Shown one piece after another: positions 45,401 to 58,900 of a stretch of DNA of 64,000 nt. Position 1 is the first letter of the stretch; each line of letters opens with the position of its first letter. The stretch covers positions 20,542,965 to 20,606,964 of the forward strand of contig NC_092656.1 in the NCBI RefSeq assembly GCF_032118995.1. The letters are read 5' to 3'. The notes below the pieces were generated by a model. That model ran no database searches. It saw nothing but the letters and a program-made list of their open reading frames with translations, and was not told the origin of the DNA. The DNA is from Asterias amurensis. Its lineage: Eukaryota > Echinodermata > Asteroidea > Forcipulatida > Asteriidae. Made by a program: the position numbers and the translations under genes.

Positions 45401-48400
45401 GTCCTTCCTGGAGCATTACTGTGACAGGTTTGATCATCCAAGTCCACCTCTGCCTTTCCCAACGTCAAGGTACGTCCGTCAAATTCTCATCTTTTCCTCA
45501 ATTTTTCTAATTTTTGAAGTTAACTATACTGACTGTGGCACTGCTCTCATCACAAATCTTCCCTTGTTACCCATCCAGTAGCATATTACTTTTGAAGTTC
45601 TTTTGATGGTATACAAGTACATACATGGTATCGTAAACTTGAGTGTGATCGCTGGACATACAGCAAGTACAGGTTGTGTGGCTTCTTAGTGACACCCCCG
45701 AACTGAGGTATTGACAAAATAGGAAGACCAACAACATTAGGGCTAGATGGCTCAGTTGGTAGAGCGTTGGCACGTTAATCTGGAAGTCACAGTTTCAAAT
45801 CCCGCATAAGTAAAAAATAATTTCCTTCTACCCAAAACTCTTTTTTTAAACATTCTAAATTCTTACTATTCTAGGGAGCACCAGCATTTTGTGTTGCTGT
45901 GCCTGAAGCTGCTGTGTACACATCTACAGTTGGCTCTGGCAGGGGGACTATCCAGTAGCATCCTGGGCAGTCAAGCAAGGCCCCTCAGGCACTTATTGTT
46001 TCGTCTCATGGACTCAAAGACCCCCAGTTCCGTCCAGAAGGTAAGACCTATACAAAATGTTCTGTTACTGGACTTTTTTTCTCACTTTTTTGGGTTGTAT
46101 TGAATCAAGCAGAAAGGGCATTTTTATAAACTTGTCCGATTCAAAAATGATTTTACCAGGACTGCAGGTCAGAGGCCAGTGAATTTTTTTCAGGTCAGCA
46201 AATTCGTGCCAGGACAATGACTCAGATAAATATCTTACGATTCTGTTGAATATCGAAGTATATTAAATACGAAGGACGAATGAGATAAAGCCTCCCTTAT
46301 TGCCCATCATATGGTAAACTGTGTAGATAGTTTTTCTCATTTTAAATTTTTGTCTCGTAAAAGATTTTCTGATCCATTAAATTTATTTACCCACAAGCCA
46401 TGTGGTCTTATGGCATTTCCCCCCCAAATGGAGCCCTGAATGTTCAGAGAGATTGTTGTTAGACGGTAACCTTTACCATTGTATTCTAACTACAGGCTGT
46501 GAGTGAAACACTTTCCATTGGTGCCCCGCTGTTGCTGCCACCGTTGAGGGAACGCATGGAGCTACTACAATCTCTACTCCCTCAGGGGCCAGATCGCTGG
46601 GACAGTCTATCAAAGGGACAGGTACAAACATATCTTTAATCTCTTTCAACCTCTAGGCAAAGCTGGTAGCTATCCTTGACTCTGCAGAAAGTTCCCCTGA
46701 AAATAAATAAATCTTTCCATGTTCTGGTGAACAAATTTGGATATCTCCCTGAATATGGAAACTTTTTTCCTGTTATGTTGAATGTAATTCTAAATATCAG
46801 GCATGCCTTTCTAGTCTGATTTCCAATTGTTCTGCTCTTGGAAAAATCTTTAAAAAATTGTCATTAAATAGCCTGAAATGTCTATTCAAGCTTACACCAT
46901 GTGAACATATAGGTCAGCCCTTTTGTACTTAATAAAATGTTACTACTTTTTTCAAGGACCAAATATCATGCCTACAGTATACACCCAAACCAAACAGAGC
47001 ACTCAAAAAAGAGTCCAATTGACGTCATTCTGCACCTCTCTCTCCTTCTCCCGTCACAGAGGATGCAGCTTGGCATCATCCTGACCAGCCTCCAGGAGAA
47101 CCTCCACGTTGCCTCCCTCCTAGGGTTCACATCCCCCTTGGACTGGGAACCAGAACCTGAGACCTCTGACCCTTCAACCTTGACCCTAGCACCCAGTCAG
47201 GACATGCATCTTGCCGAAGTGTTGATGAAGACACTGTTGCGAAACCTTGGCTACCATACTGTAAGTCTTTATACATATTTTCAATTTTAGTCTTAATGTT
47301 CATCTTACATATTTATCTATGTTTTTCTGTGTAGAAGTCGTTTCGGATACTTTACACTCTATAAGCCATGTCACACCGGCAAATTTACAGGCAACCAGTT
47401 CCAGGCAAGCTCCATGAAGAAAAGGCAATCACTTTTGAGTTTTTTTTTCTTGGGAATTGTAAGACATTGCTTGAAATATTACTCAATGTGGCAACTCTCC
47501 TTGATTCTGCAGGAAGTTCTCTGAAAATAAACTCATCTTTCCATGTGCTGATGAACAAATTTGAAAGTCTTTCTGATTTTCGAAACTTTTTCCCTGTTCA
47601 ATGTGATTCTGAATGTCTCCCTGATTGTTGTACAAAATCTCCCTAGTTGCAAGATGCAACTGTTGGCAGCTCTGTAATTTCTGTCGTAACGCGATTGATG
47701 CAAACTGCCTCTTGTTCGACTGAGGAGGAGTCTAGGGGGGGTTATCCAACGTTCAAGCCATGGCTTTCGGAAATGGCTGTAACTTAACCCATAGGATATT
47801 ATCTGTATTTGTATTTGAATTTTTTGTCCAATCAAACAGCGGAAGAATTACCAAATGCAGGAAAGGGAAAACAAAAATAACTGATTTATAAGTGATTTTT
47901 GTTTCCTACTTGTTATTTTTTGGTTACAGGAACAAGCTTTTGGAGAGCTAGAGAAGAACAGCGATAAGACCCAGACGTCCATGGCCTGCGATGACGGAGC
48001 TCCCCCGGCGCATCTACGAGAGCTACTTTCATCTCTTCAGAAGCACCTTGTTTCTTATTGTTATGTCAACGCTGAAGATGAGGTTAGTATAAACTAGAAT
48101 CCAACGCCAGAAAAATCCATGCACCCACTGCTAGCCTAAAAGGTATGGTAATTTGTGGAAGTCTGTGATACATAGTAAAAATGCCACAGGAGACTGTGAA
48201 GATTTAGTTAACAGTACACACGCCACTTTCAGTGAACTCTGCGAGACTGTGGTGACTAAGTCTACATGGCTCAATTTCATAAAGCTAATTTATAAGCTGA
48301 AAATACTGCTTGACAAATTTCTTTGCTAAGCAGAAATTGAGTCATGCACCAGCCACAACAATGCAAACTTAATATGTAGTTTGGGCTGGTAACCTGATTC

Positions 48401-51400
48401 TGCTAAGCAATACTATTCTGTGTTTAGCGAGTTTTTGTGCTTACAGGTATTTATTAAATTGGGCCCTGTACACAATCCATGTGTTTCCATGTACATGTAT
48501 ACCAACTGTACAAACCCATGCACCCAATGGAAGCTTAGAAGGTGTGGTACATGTACTTAGTGGCAATATGTGGCATTATCTTCAAGTGCGCGCTAATCCT
48601 CCAATCAGATTCGCAGAACGAAGTGGTGATAAAAACCTATATTGCATGGCTAATATCACTACCATGCGTATTGTGTGTTCTATGTCACGCGCCAAGTTTG
48701 CTTGAAGATAAATACGTTATCACACGCGCGCTCGTGGAAATGCATAAAATATAGCGCGTCTGCATCCCATATCCAACTCGCAGAAGCACTATAATTTTCC
48801 GTATTCCACTCGCGCTTGTGTGATAACTTATAATATGTGTGTTGGATGATTAATATTGTGCTATTTATGACAGATTTCAGTAAGTGTGGGACTTCTACAC
48901 AAGCATCTGAACCTTCTTCTTCCCCACGCTGTGGAGGTTCTACAGAGGTCCATCAAGCTGCTACAACAGAGTGGGGGTCTGGCTACTCCGGCTGTACGCA
49001 ATAAACTTAGAGGTGAGACAATCTGACGGTCAAGACCAATTGTTGTTTACAGTAGCTAGAGAAGTTTCAATGCAAAATTTTAGAGAAATCTGTTGCTTTA
49101 TATTCTACTACCGCAGAGTATATTTTGGGGTTTTCGGGAGACTTCTCAGTTCTGAAAAGAACTGTCCTGCTATTAACTACTACCTGGGGGGAGGTACAAA
49201 AATCGGCTGGGACTTATTTTTTTTTTGGTAACTGCTGTGGTTGACGTTGATACTGTGAACATGAACAAACTTTGAGACTTTTTTGTCGTTTTCCCTCCCC
49301 ACCAGACGTCTTATTCACATCAGCTGCAGGTGCCATGCTATCTCAGCTCCTACACTCGCTCTTAATGCTACCTGTCAGCGTGTCTCGTCCCCTCATGCTG
49401 TGCCTCCTAGCTCTACTACCTGAGCTGGATCAGCTGAACAGGCTTCTACCAGCCGCTGCTCTCCTGGATGAACATGAACTGGAATGGCCACTGCAAGGTA
49501 AGAGATCAAAATAATGTCCTGATATCTGTTAAACCAGCACTGTATATCCAAATTTACCTCAAACCATCTCTAGTCTGAGGATTTTAAGTGATCATTGAGA
49601 CTAAGCAAGTCAGTACCAGACGCTATACAAATCTCACAAATGGCTTATTGATGTGATTTTCCAACCTGGGGCTTGTTTTCGTAGAGCTGTTAAACACACA
49701 AAACTTCAATTTGTAATAAAATATACTTTTCAGCTACAGCAGTTGCACCAGCCAATCACTCCCATAGTAACATAGGTTTAATGTCTATGATTATGAATTG
49801 CGCAAATCACTATTTGTGATATTCAGTATTAACTACAATACTTATTCTAGTTCATTGTGAACTCTGTGGTTAGCTTGGTAGGATTTCAAACACTGCAGTC
49901 GAACCACTTCACCACAGTTATTCTATTCCTCTCTCCCAATCCTTCAATCAGGAGCCCCTAGTAACGTCGAGCCGAGTGCCCTGCCCCTCCCCCAGCCAGC
50001 CAAAGGATGGGTGTGGCTCGTAGACCTGGAGAGATGCTGCTCGTTAGTGATTGGACGCTGTCTGGCGGGCATGCTAGCCTGGATACCGATGTCCAAAGAG
50101 GAGAAGGAAACCAGTGGCTGGATGGTGTCCAGGCTACTCAGCAATGGTTTGGAGATCAAAGAGACAAGTCACCTAGGTATACTTTAACTGTTAATCTAAT
50201 GAATAGGGTAGATGGCCTTAGCTTTCAATCCAAACCAAACCTTCTTCATACGAAAAAAATAAGTACAAACAAATACATATCTCAATTCTCAAAATGCAAA
50301 GTTTGCTCTAGAGTTTTAAGTTTGTTGCTTCTCACCATCCCCTTTATTCCTGTTATGGTCAAAGGCAACTAACCATGTATGGGAAAGTTGAGACTTTTAT
50401 CTGTATTCAGACTTTTGTTATGTCTGCCTGGTGAACAAAAACACTGTTTTCTTCTAAATACATAATTTTATTGTGCTCTTCTATCTACTTCTGTTTTGAG
50501 GATACTGTTCCGAAACGCTCATTTGAATCTATAACTCCATAGAATGCAACCTTGTGCTGCGAACAGCAGAGAAATACTACCTTGCTCCTTTATCTACATG
50601 CAAACTACAAAGACAAGTTTTATGCATTAAAGGGAAGGTACACGTTTGGTAATTACTCAAAACATATATTAACTTAAAAACTGACTTGGTTGCAAGCATT
50701 GGATAGCTGTTGATAGTATAAAACATTGTGGGAAACGACTCCCTCTGAAGTAATGTATTTTTTGACAAAGAGGTAATTTCCACTAAAATAGTAAAAGACT
50801 AGAAGTCTTTTATTCCTATCTGAAAGCACACAAATTCTTCCCACAAGGTTTTTCTTTCTTTTATCTTTTTCTCGCAATTTCGATGACCAATTGAGCCCAA
50901 ATTTTCACAGGCTTGTTATTTTATGATTATAATGGGATACACCAAGTGACAACACTGGTCTTTGACAATTACCAAACGTGTACCTTCTCTTTAATCATGT
51001 ACATCTTAACTCTTAGATTTCTATGGATGCATGTCACACACAAATGCTACAGTGTTTGGTTTCTCTATTGAAAGTTTGTTGGTAGACTTAGTATTTTGAC
51101 ATTTTTATCTCTTTCCCCGAATCAGTGAAACTCGTCAGCAAAGTGTCCGAGGCAGCAATCTCTGGTGATGATGACTACGACCTCTCTGAGTTCAACTTGA
51201 CCCCCGACCTGGCCATCTTACTTGACCTAGCCACGGCCAAGGGGCGGGAACCAGCACTGTCCATATGGAACACCATGCAGGACTACGCACGCAATAAAGG
51301 TAGGTCAAAGAGTTATGTATAAGAACTAGAGGGCGTAAAAGGCCCGACAAGCCTAATGAGACAATGTTGCTGACCCATCGTATTTCATTGGTCACTCTTC

Positions 51401-52894
51401 AGTAAATACAACAAACATTTTCCAATAGACCTTATGCATTGACGTCATCCAGCGGCCATCTTAGTGGAAAAACGGTGATGAAACAATCGAAACGCACAGA
51501 TTTGTACGCGCGGCGCACAGGATTGGCCAATGAACAACCTCCTTTTGACCTCTAGGTGAGGGCGCCCGACTGAAATGACGTCATGTGCATAAGGTCTATT
51601 GGACTATCATATGCAGTTTTCCCAAACAGATTTGTGCCCATTGCATGTGAGCAAAGTTACCTGCATGACTAGACCCGCAGATCACCAGTCTTCAAAAGTT
51701 GACTTGAAACTGATGTTGATCATAGCGGTCTCTATTAATCTGGGTGTTTGATAAATGGCACCTGAGAAGCCTGAGACAGTTTCATGTTGGATTGATCGCT
51801 TAGCGCTAAGATAAGCAGCTTGGGGTTGTATGCTCCACAGGGAGTTGAGAAAGTTATGTAGAATGGTCGAAAATATGGTGAATGAATGGGGATAATAATG
51901 CTATAAAGGGACTTAATCTAGCTACAAGAATATTTGCGCTATACATGTATCAGAACCAATTATTATTAATATGATTATTGTACCCACAGATTGGGATACT
52001 AGCGAGGAAGTACAGGAAGAATTATTGGACCGTGCGTCACGATGTCTCTTAGCCTGTCTGCTCAAACACTGCAATCTACTCTCAGTAGCCGCTAAGCAAG
52101 AGTAAGTTCTCAAAAATTGAATTCATTATTTGTTTATCATTTCTGTTTTTGCAAGTTTGCCCCAAGCAAGGCTAAATTGTTAGTAGATTGTCTTCAACAC
52201 CTGTACCTATTCAATTTTTCAGGACTTCAACTGAACACTGGAGGGCCTTGGTTGAAGCTTACCGCAACGTCTACAAAGTGCGTCGTAAGCTGGTCGCGGC
52301 ACGCATCATGCAGGGCCAGAGCACAGCCACCTCATCCGAAACAAGCGCCACCGCTGGCCCGTCCGCATCGGAACACAGGGACGACCGAGAGGGGCCGAGA
52401 GAGGGGCTCAGAAGTCAATCTGAGGAGAGAGAAGTGAGAGGGCCGTGGGCAAAGAAGTCGTTCAGCCGGGTTGCCATTCAAGGTGAATTCCATTTTTTGT
52501 TTATAAGGAACTGAACAGCAGTGCATTTTATTTGAGACCAAATAAGAACTCACTCCCCAATAGTGAAGTTAATAACAAACAGTCTCCTAGATCCACAATA
52601 GTGAAGTTAATAACAAACAGTCTCCTAGATCCACAATAGTGAAGTTAATAACAAACAGTCTCCTAGATCCACAATAGTGAAGTTAATAACAAACAGTCTC
52701 CTAGATCCACAATAGTGAAGTTAATAACAAACAGTCTCCTAGATCCACAATAGTGAAGTTAATAACAAACAGTCTCCTAGATCCACAATAGTGAAGTTAA
52801 TAACAAACAGTCTCCTAGATCCACAATAGTGAAGTTAATAACAAACAGTCTCCTAGGTCCACAATAGTAAAAGTAGTAGTCCTGGCTGGGTGAT

Positions 52895-52932
<38 letters not shown>

Positions 52933-55900
52933 TTTCGATTTATATAGCGCCTAATAATTAACACTTAATTCTCTAAGCGCTTTACATTAGTGCCCTGGTC
53001 ATAGGGCCAATAACATCCCTTTTTAATGTTTCTCAGCTCCCTTGGGAGTATACAACCTGGGCAACAGTTTATATCGCTCCAAAGGCTTTTTCATTCACAA
53101 TATCAACCTCTACCCTCGCAGGTACCCATTTATTCCCCTGGGTGAAGAAAAGCAATTATAGTAAAGTATCTTGCTCAAGGACACAAGTGTCACGACCGGG
53201 ATTCGAACCCACACTCCGGTGAAAACGCACCAGAACTTGAATTCGATGCTCTTAACCACTCGGCCATGACACTCTACGATTTACGATGACACTCCATGAT
53301 TTACTACCTTCTGTTGAGGTAGTAGTTGAAAAACAGGAAAAAAATCTCCCAAATTCCAAAAAATCTACTCCACGGCTGTAGTGAAATCTCCCGAATTCCC
53401 CCAAAATCTACTTCATGATTGTAGAATATTTAGGAAGACAAGTTCTAAAAAGAACATAATCTACCCAGCAAAAAGATATACACATGGTGTTACCACAAGC
53501 CATTCATCCTGCTATTGACACTAATTGTGCTGTTGGGTGTGTAATAAAAACACAGTTTCGCTATTCCTATTGGTGGAGAGGGCATCACGTGGGTGTGTTT
53601 AAACCTTTGTTCATGACCGGTAAAAGTGTTAATTCATGGGCGTGACACGCGACCTTGCACCTGTTCTTATAAGACAGTTTCTTCATTCCTATTGGTCGAG
53701 AGCAACGGCTGAAACAGTTGTGCCACATCACGCGATACGCGCGACACGCACAGCATTCCCTTATAAGGAGTTGTTTACCAGAGGGCAGCGGAGGGCTTTA
53801 CCATTTCATAGCTGGAGGGGTGTTGTGTTGAAAGAAATCATTTAACAATTAAAGTTTGACCAAAAAGTGATGATGTTTTTGACCGAAAAGGTATTTATGA
53901 ATGGGAATCAAAGTGTGTTGAATCAGTTTTCAACTAGTGGTTTAAACCTGCCGAGGCCTGGTTCTTAATAATTTACCTCGACTTTTTCTCGGTAAAATTA
54001 TCAAGAACCAGGCCTCGTTGGGATTAAACCACTAGTTGAAAACCTCTTCACCACACATTGATTCCCTTAATAATTAAAGTCGAAATTGGTTTGTTTAGAA
54101 CCAACAGACATTGACCAATCCGAAGGGGAGGGTGATAGTGAGAGCGTCCCCACACCTCTCCCAGAGAAGAAGCCTAAGGTGAGGGAGCAGTACAGCTTCT
54201 CGGAGACATGTAAGTCCATCATCGAGAGGTGCATGTTCATGCTGTTGGGCGTCAGCTCTGCAATCCAACAGAGTGTCCCATCAAAGAAAGACGATGCCAA
54301 TCCCGAACCGGAGCAGAAGGAAAATGACTCTGACATGACAGCAGGTAATAGCAGCATATGTGACTTGGGAGTTGTTTGATGTTAAAGGCAGTGGACACTA
54401 TTGGTAGTTACTCAAAATAATTATCAGCATAAAACCTTTCTTGGTGACCAGTAATGGGGAGAGGTTGATAGTATAAAACATTGTGAGAAACGGCTCCCTC
54501 TGAAGTGACGTAGTTTTCGAGAAAGAAGTGATTTTCCACGAATTTGATTTCGAGACCTCAAGTGTAGAACTTGAGGTCTCTAAACGCACACAACTTTGTG
54601 TGACAAGGGTGTTTTTTCTTTCATTATTATCTCGCAACTTTGACGAATAATTGAGCTCAAATGTTCACAGGTTTGTTATTTCATGCATATGTTGAGATAC
54701 ACCAAGTGAGAAGACTGGTCTTTCACAATTACCAATAGTGTCCACTGTCTTTAATACTTGGTATATGTGTCCTTGGTAAAAAGAAAATCGAGAATGAAAG
54801 GACTTGGGGTACCAGTAGACAGAATTGTTCTTTAAAATCAGTATGAAGCCTTTTGCCATTGTAAAAGGCTTTGGCATGTCATGGCTAAGCAGATAAGATT
54901 ACTGGACTCAAGTTCTGGTGTTTCTGATCAGCAGAGTGTGGGTTTGAGTACTGGTCGTTACGCCTCGATGTATGTCCATTAGCAAGACCATTAGCAAGAC
55001 CATTAAGCTTTGTCCTTTGGATGCGATGTTAAACCAGAGGTCCTGTGCACTGTGTAATGCACGCAAAATAACCGGTGCACATACTTTTAAAAGGAGTTTT
55101 GGTAATCTTGTTATTATCAAGGAAGAAATTTCAGGGCCCAATTTCATAAAGCCTGTAAGCACAACAATTTGCTTAGCATAAAATTTCTTCCTTGATAAAA
55201 ACAAGATTATTTTTTTGCATATTGCTTGTTACTGGCATTCAGCTGTTTGCTTATCCTGAAAATCATGTGGAAATTTGGTTGGTAATCCTGATTTTATTAA
55301 GGCAAGCATTTCATTGGCTTAGTAGCTTTATGAAATTGGACCCTGGTGTTTCAACATAGTACAGTTGGCTGCAGTGTATCAGAGCAACTTGTAATTAATT
55401 GCATACTGATATGGGTCTTATTTCAAACGTATCTCTGTAGAAGAAATGATGAGCCCTTTGATAGGGCCTGAGGTGTGATGAAGCATTGTATAAGAACTGC
55501 ATGTTATTATTATTCTAAGTTTAAAATTATCAGCCATGCCAATACAAAATATTAAACTGATTTTATATTTAATTTGTTTAAAAGGGTTATACTAACAAGC
55601 ACACAAATTCTATTGGTGGGGAGAGTGTTTAGAATTAATTTTGAGGCTGATTTAAAGGTGGTTTTGTTAGTAAGCAGTATTCTTTCATATTTTTTTTCAG
55701 CGTTATCACTGAGTCACTCTCAGAGTGAGCCAGACCTCGGCCAGACAGAGGACCGACAGACGCCACCAACTACCAATCGGGTAAGCATATCTAAAAGAGC
55801 CTCTCATAAGTTGGATCACTTGGAATGTCCCTGCAAGAACATTTCCCAATCCCTCGGGCTTGCCACCTACAGTGACTAAAGGAACATGTTGGCCATTTTG

Positions 55901-58900
55901 TGGAGTCAAAATTTTGACTCCATAAAATGGCTGGCCGTGTTAGCTGGCGTCCTAAATGGAAAACCGTGCAATTTCGAGGCATGTTTTTGTGATTCATTAT
56001 AATCTACTTTTAAATTGTCTATCTTACCATATATGCGTTTCATAACAAACGGTTTCAAACGCTTTTCAAAGACCAACTCGCCCGATCCAAGGCAACATGT
56101 CCCTTTAAGTTTGACCCAAGCCCCACTCAAGGAGTTGCCATCACAAAGGAAAATTTTATCTTTTTTGCATATTGTGATGAAATAAAATATTAATGATAAT
56201 TTAAAAAAACTTCTTCTTTTCCAAGGAGTCTGTACGCAGCTTGAAATCATCCCGTAGTGAGCCTCTCCCTGATCTACAAGTTGAGCCCACTCTGGACTCA
56301 CTGGAGGTCGTCAGGGCAACCTGGCGACGCCTTCACTGGCGGCAGGACCAAGATGGGACCCTCCCCTCCATTCAGTCCAGTAGTCACCATGATCATAAGC
56401 ATCTAGGTGAGATTTGATGTGTCGAAACTGCAAGAATAACCTTGTAACGTGTTCAAAATGGTGTGGAATTGCTTTACGAATTTGTATTGTGTTTCAAGCT
56501 AAATTTTAAATAACCTGAGTGGGATTTGAACCTGCCGCCTCGGGATTAACATGCCAACTGAGCTATCTAGTTTACAATACCACCTGATTATATGAAATAC
56601 AAAGTCATATTCCCTTCAGGTGATCCTTCTGCTGCCACTTCCCAGTTTGTATCGTAAACTTGGGTGTGATCCCTGGCTATATGGCATGTACAGGTTGTAT
56701 GGCTTCTGACTGGCACCCTGGAACAGGGGTATTGACAAAATAGGGAGACCACCAACATAGGGCTGGACAACTTAGTTGGTAGAGCGCTGGCACACTATTC
56801 TGGAGGTGGTAGGTTCGAGTCCCGCTTTAGTAAACTTTTCTTTGTTCGACCCCAAGTTACTAAAATATTACCAGAAGTAATCCAAACTGTTGTTTAACTT
56901 ATTTAAAACTGAAAGTGTCACTTTTGTAGTTAACTCATATGTGAAGTGAATGCAAATATTTTTTTTAATTCCGTCTTTGACACCCCAGGTGCAGTCAAGC
57001 ATGTCTGTAGTGATGTCATTGGCTTTGCCTGTGGTGAGATGCTCAACGATACGCATGTACCGACGGAGGATGAGCAGTTTATGTACTGTACTGAGCCAGC
57101 TACGATCATCATGGCCATGGAGCATCAGCAGTGCAGGGCTGAGGTAAAGCAAGGAGCAGTTGGCTCAGTGGTTTCTGTCCCTGTCTTTCATGTTGACTTT
57201 GGTTCGATCCCACTTCTGCAACTAGAATTTGAATCCGGTGCACTGGACCAACTGGTCACAGGTGCAAGTGCCTTGACACACATGCCAGGGCTGGGACTCG
57301 AACCTACACTCTGCTGATCAGAAACACCAGAGCTTGAGTCCAGTGCTCGTAATTGTGCGGCCATGACACCTCCACCACACGTGATCCAGTTTTGCCATAC
57401 AATATAGACTTTAAACCATTGTTTGTATGAGAGTGATTGGCTGTTGCCAGCTTGGTGTTTATATCCCCTTGTGGGAGTTTGTTGAGTTGCCTTGATGGGA
57501 AGATCACCTAAACAAACAAAAACTAAATCAAACTGACTTCGAGTTGAAACCAATGGTTCCCACCCCAACTCATTTAGAGATAGTCATTACATGGTGTTAC
57601 CGCAAACCTTTCCATATCAAACTGACTTCATTACTGACTTCAATTATTCCACCTAACAGACGAGACTCGATGCGCTCAACCAAATCCTGTCTCTCCTCAA
57701 CGGCCACGAAGGAGACGAGAGCAAGAAGCTTACCACACTGGACGTCTTTGGTCATGTGGTGGCGCCGTTCAGCTCCATGTCCCTCCTGGCGTCGGTACAT
57801 CTGCAGTTTCTGATGGGAACGTTTGGTCTGAGCTGTCTGGACCCTGCTCTTAATGGAGAGGGGACCTTACCGACTCAGCTCCATCATTATACGGTAAGAA
57901 GGAAACGTAATAATAATAACTATTTTTTGTATAGCGCTTTATTTCGAAGTGCTCATCATTAGTTATTTCCAGACATGTTTCAAAGTTATTGAATTATGAA
58001 ACCCATGTACGTGTGTGCCAACCCGGTTACACATTTTGTGTAACGCCTTGTTACCGGGAGTCGAACCCACACTCTGCTTATCAGAAACACCAGAGTTGGT
58101 GTCAATTGTGCTTAACAGCTCAGCCACACCATGCCATCAAGCTGGGAATATCATATTGAACCTTTCACAACAGCAATGGTAATTGTTCTACTTTTATCCC
58201 CTTTCCCCACTTTTGGAGCCCTAACTATGAGTGTCCTGTTTCAGAGCCCTGTGAGTGGCAACTTCCAATATAACAAAAAATTGAAATCCGCCTATTGCGC
58301 CAACGCACATTGGTAACCATTACATGGTGCTATAAAGAAACAGGGGCCAATTTCATCGAGCTGCTTAAAGGAACATTACAGAATTGTTTTTTGCTAACAA
58401 AACAGTTGCTGGCAGTGTAAGCACTTTATGTAATCCGCCATATACATAAACTGACAAACCTGTACAAGTTTGAGATCGATCGGCCACCATGGTCATGAGA
58501 GAAAAGTTAAAAAAACAATCAAAAATTTTGCATTGCATCAATGCCAAATTAAAAATGAATAAAATGCTCACTGAGCGATAAACTCCAAACGCGAAGTTAT
58601 ATTATTTATTTCTCATAAAATATGACATTTCAGACTGAAAAATTTCAAAGGATGTTTTCAACTATCATCATCATTAGACCGTGTAAGTTTTATGTAAATC
58701 TGTGATCTTCACGATGTTGTTTCTTGCCAATTCTGTAACGTTCCTTTAAGCAAAAAATTTGGTTAAGCACGAAAATAGTTTGCTTATTTTACACATGTTA
58801 CTGGCCAAAATGTCATGCCATATACATTGCTTGTGACTGGTATTGAGCTATTGTTTATTTAGCATAACAATTGAGTGGAGTCTTGGCCGGTATTCTGATT

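Noticed and set aside
45741-45810. Plus-strand tRNA-like sequence GATGGCTCAGTTGGTAGAGC as a functional tRNA
   Set aside because: The T arm is altered (TTTCAAATCCCGC) and the unit recurs within a longer repeat at 56640-56835.
52558-52875. CRISPR-like array
   Set aside because: Units are contiguous 38-bp copies with no spacers, in an animal intron.
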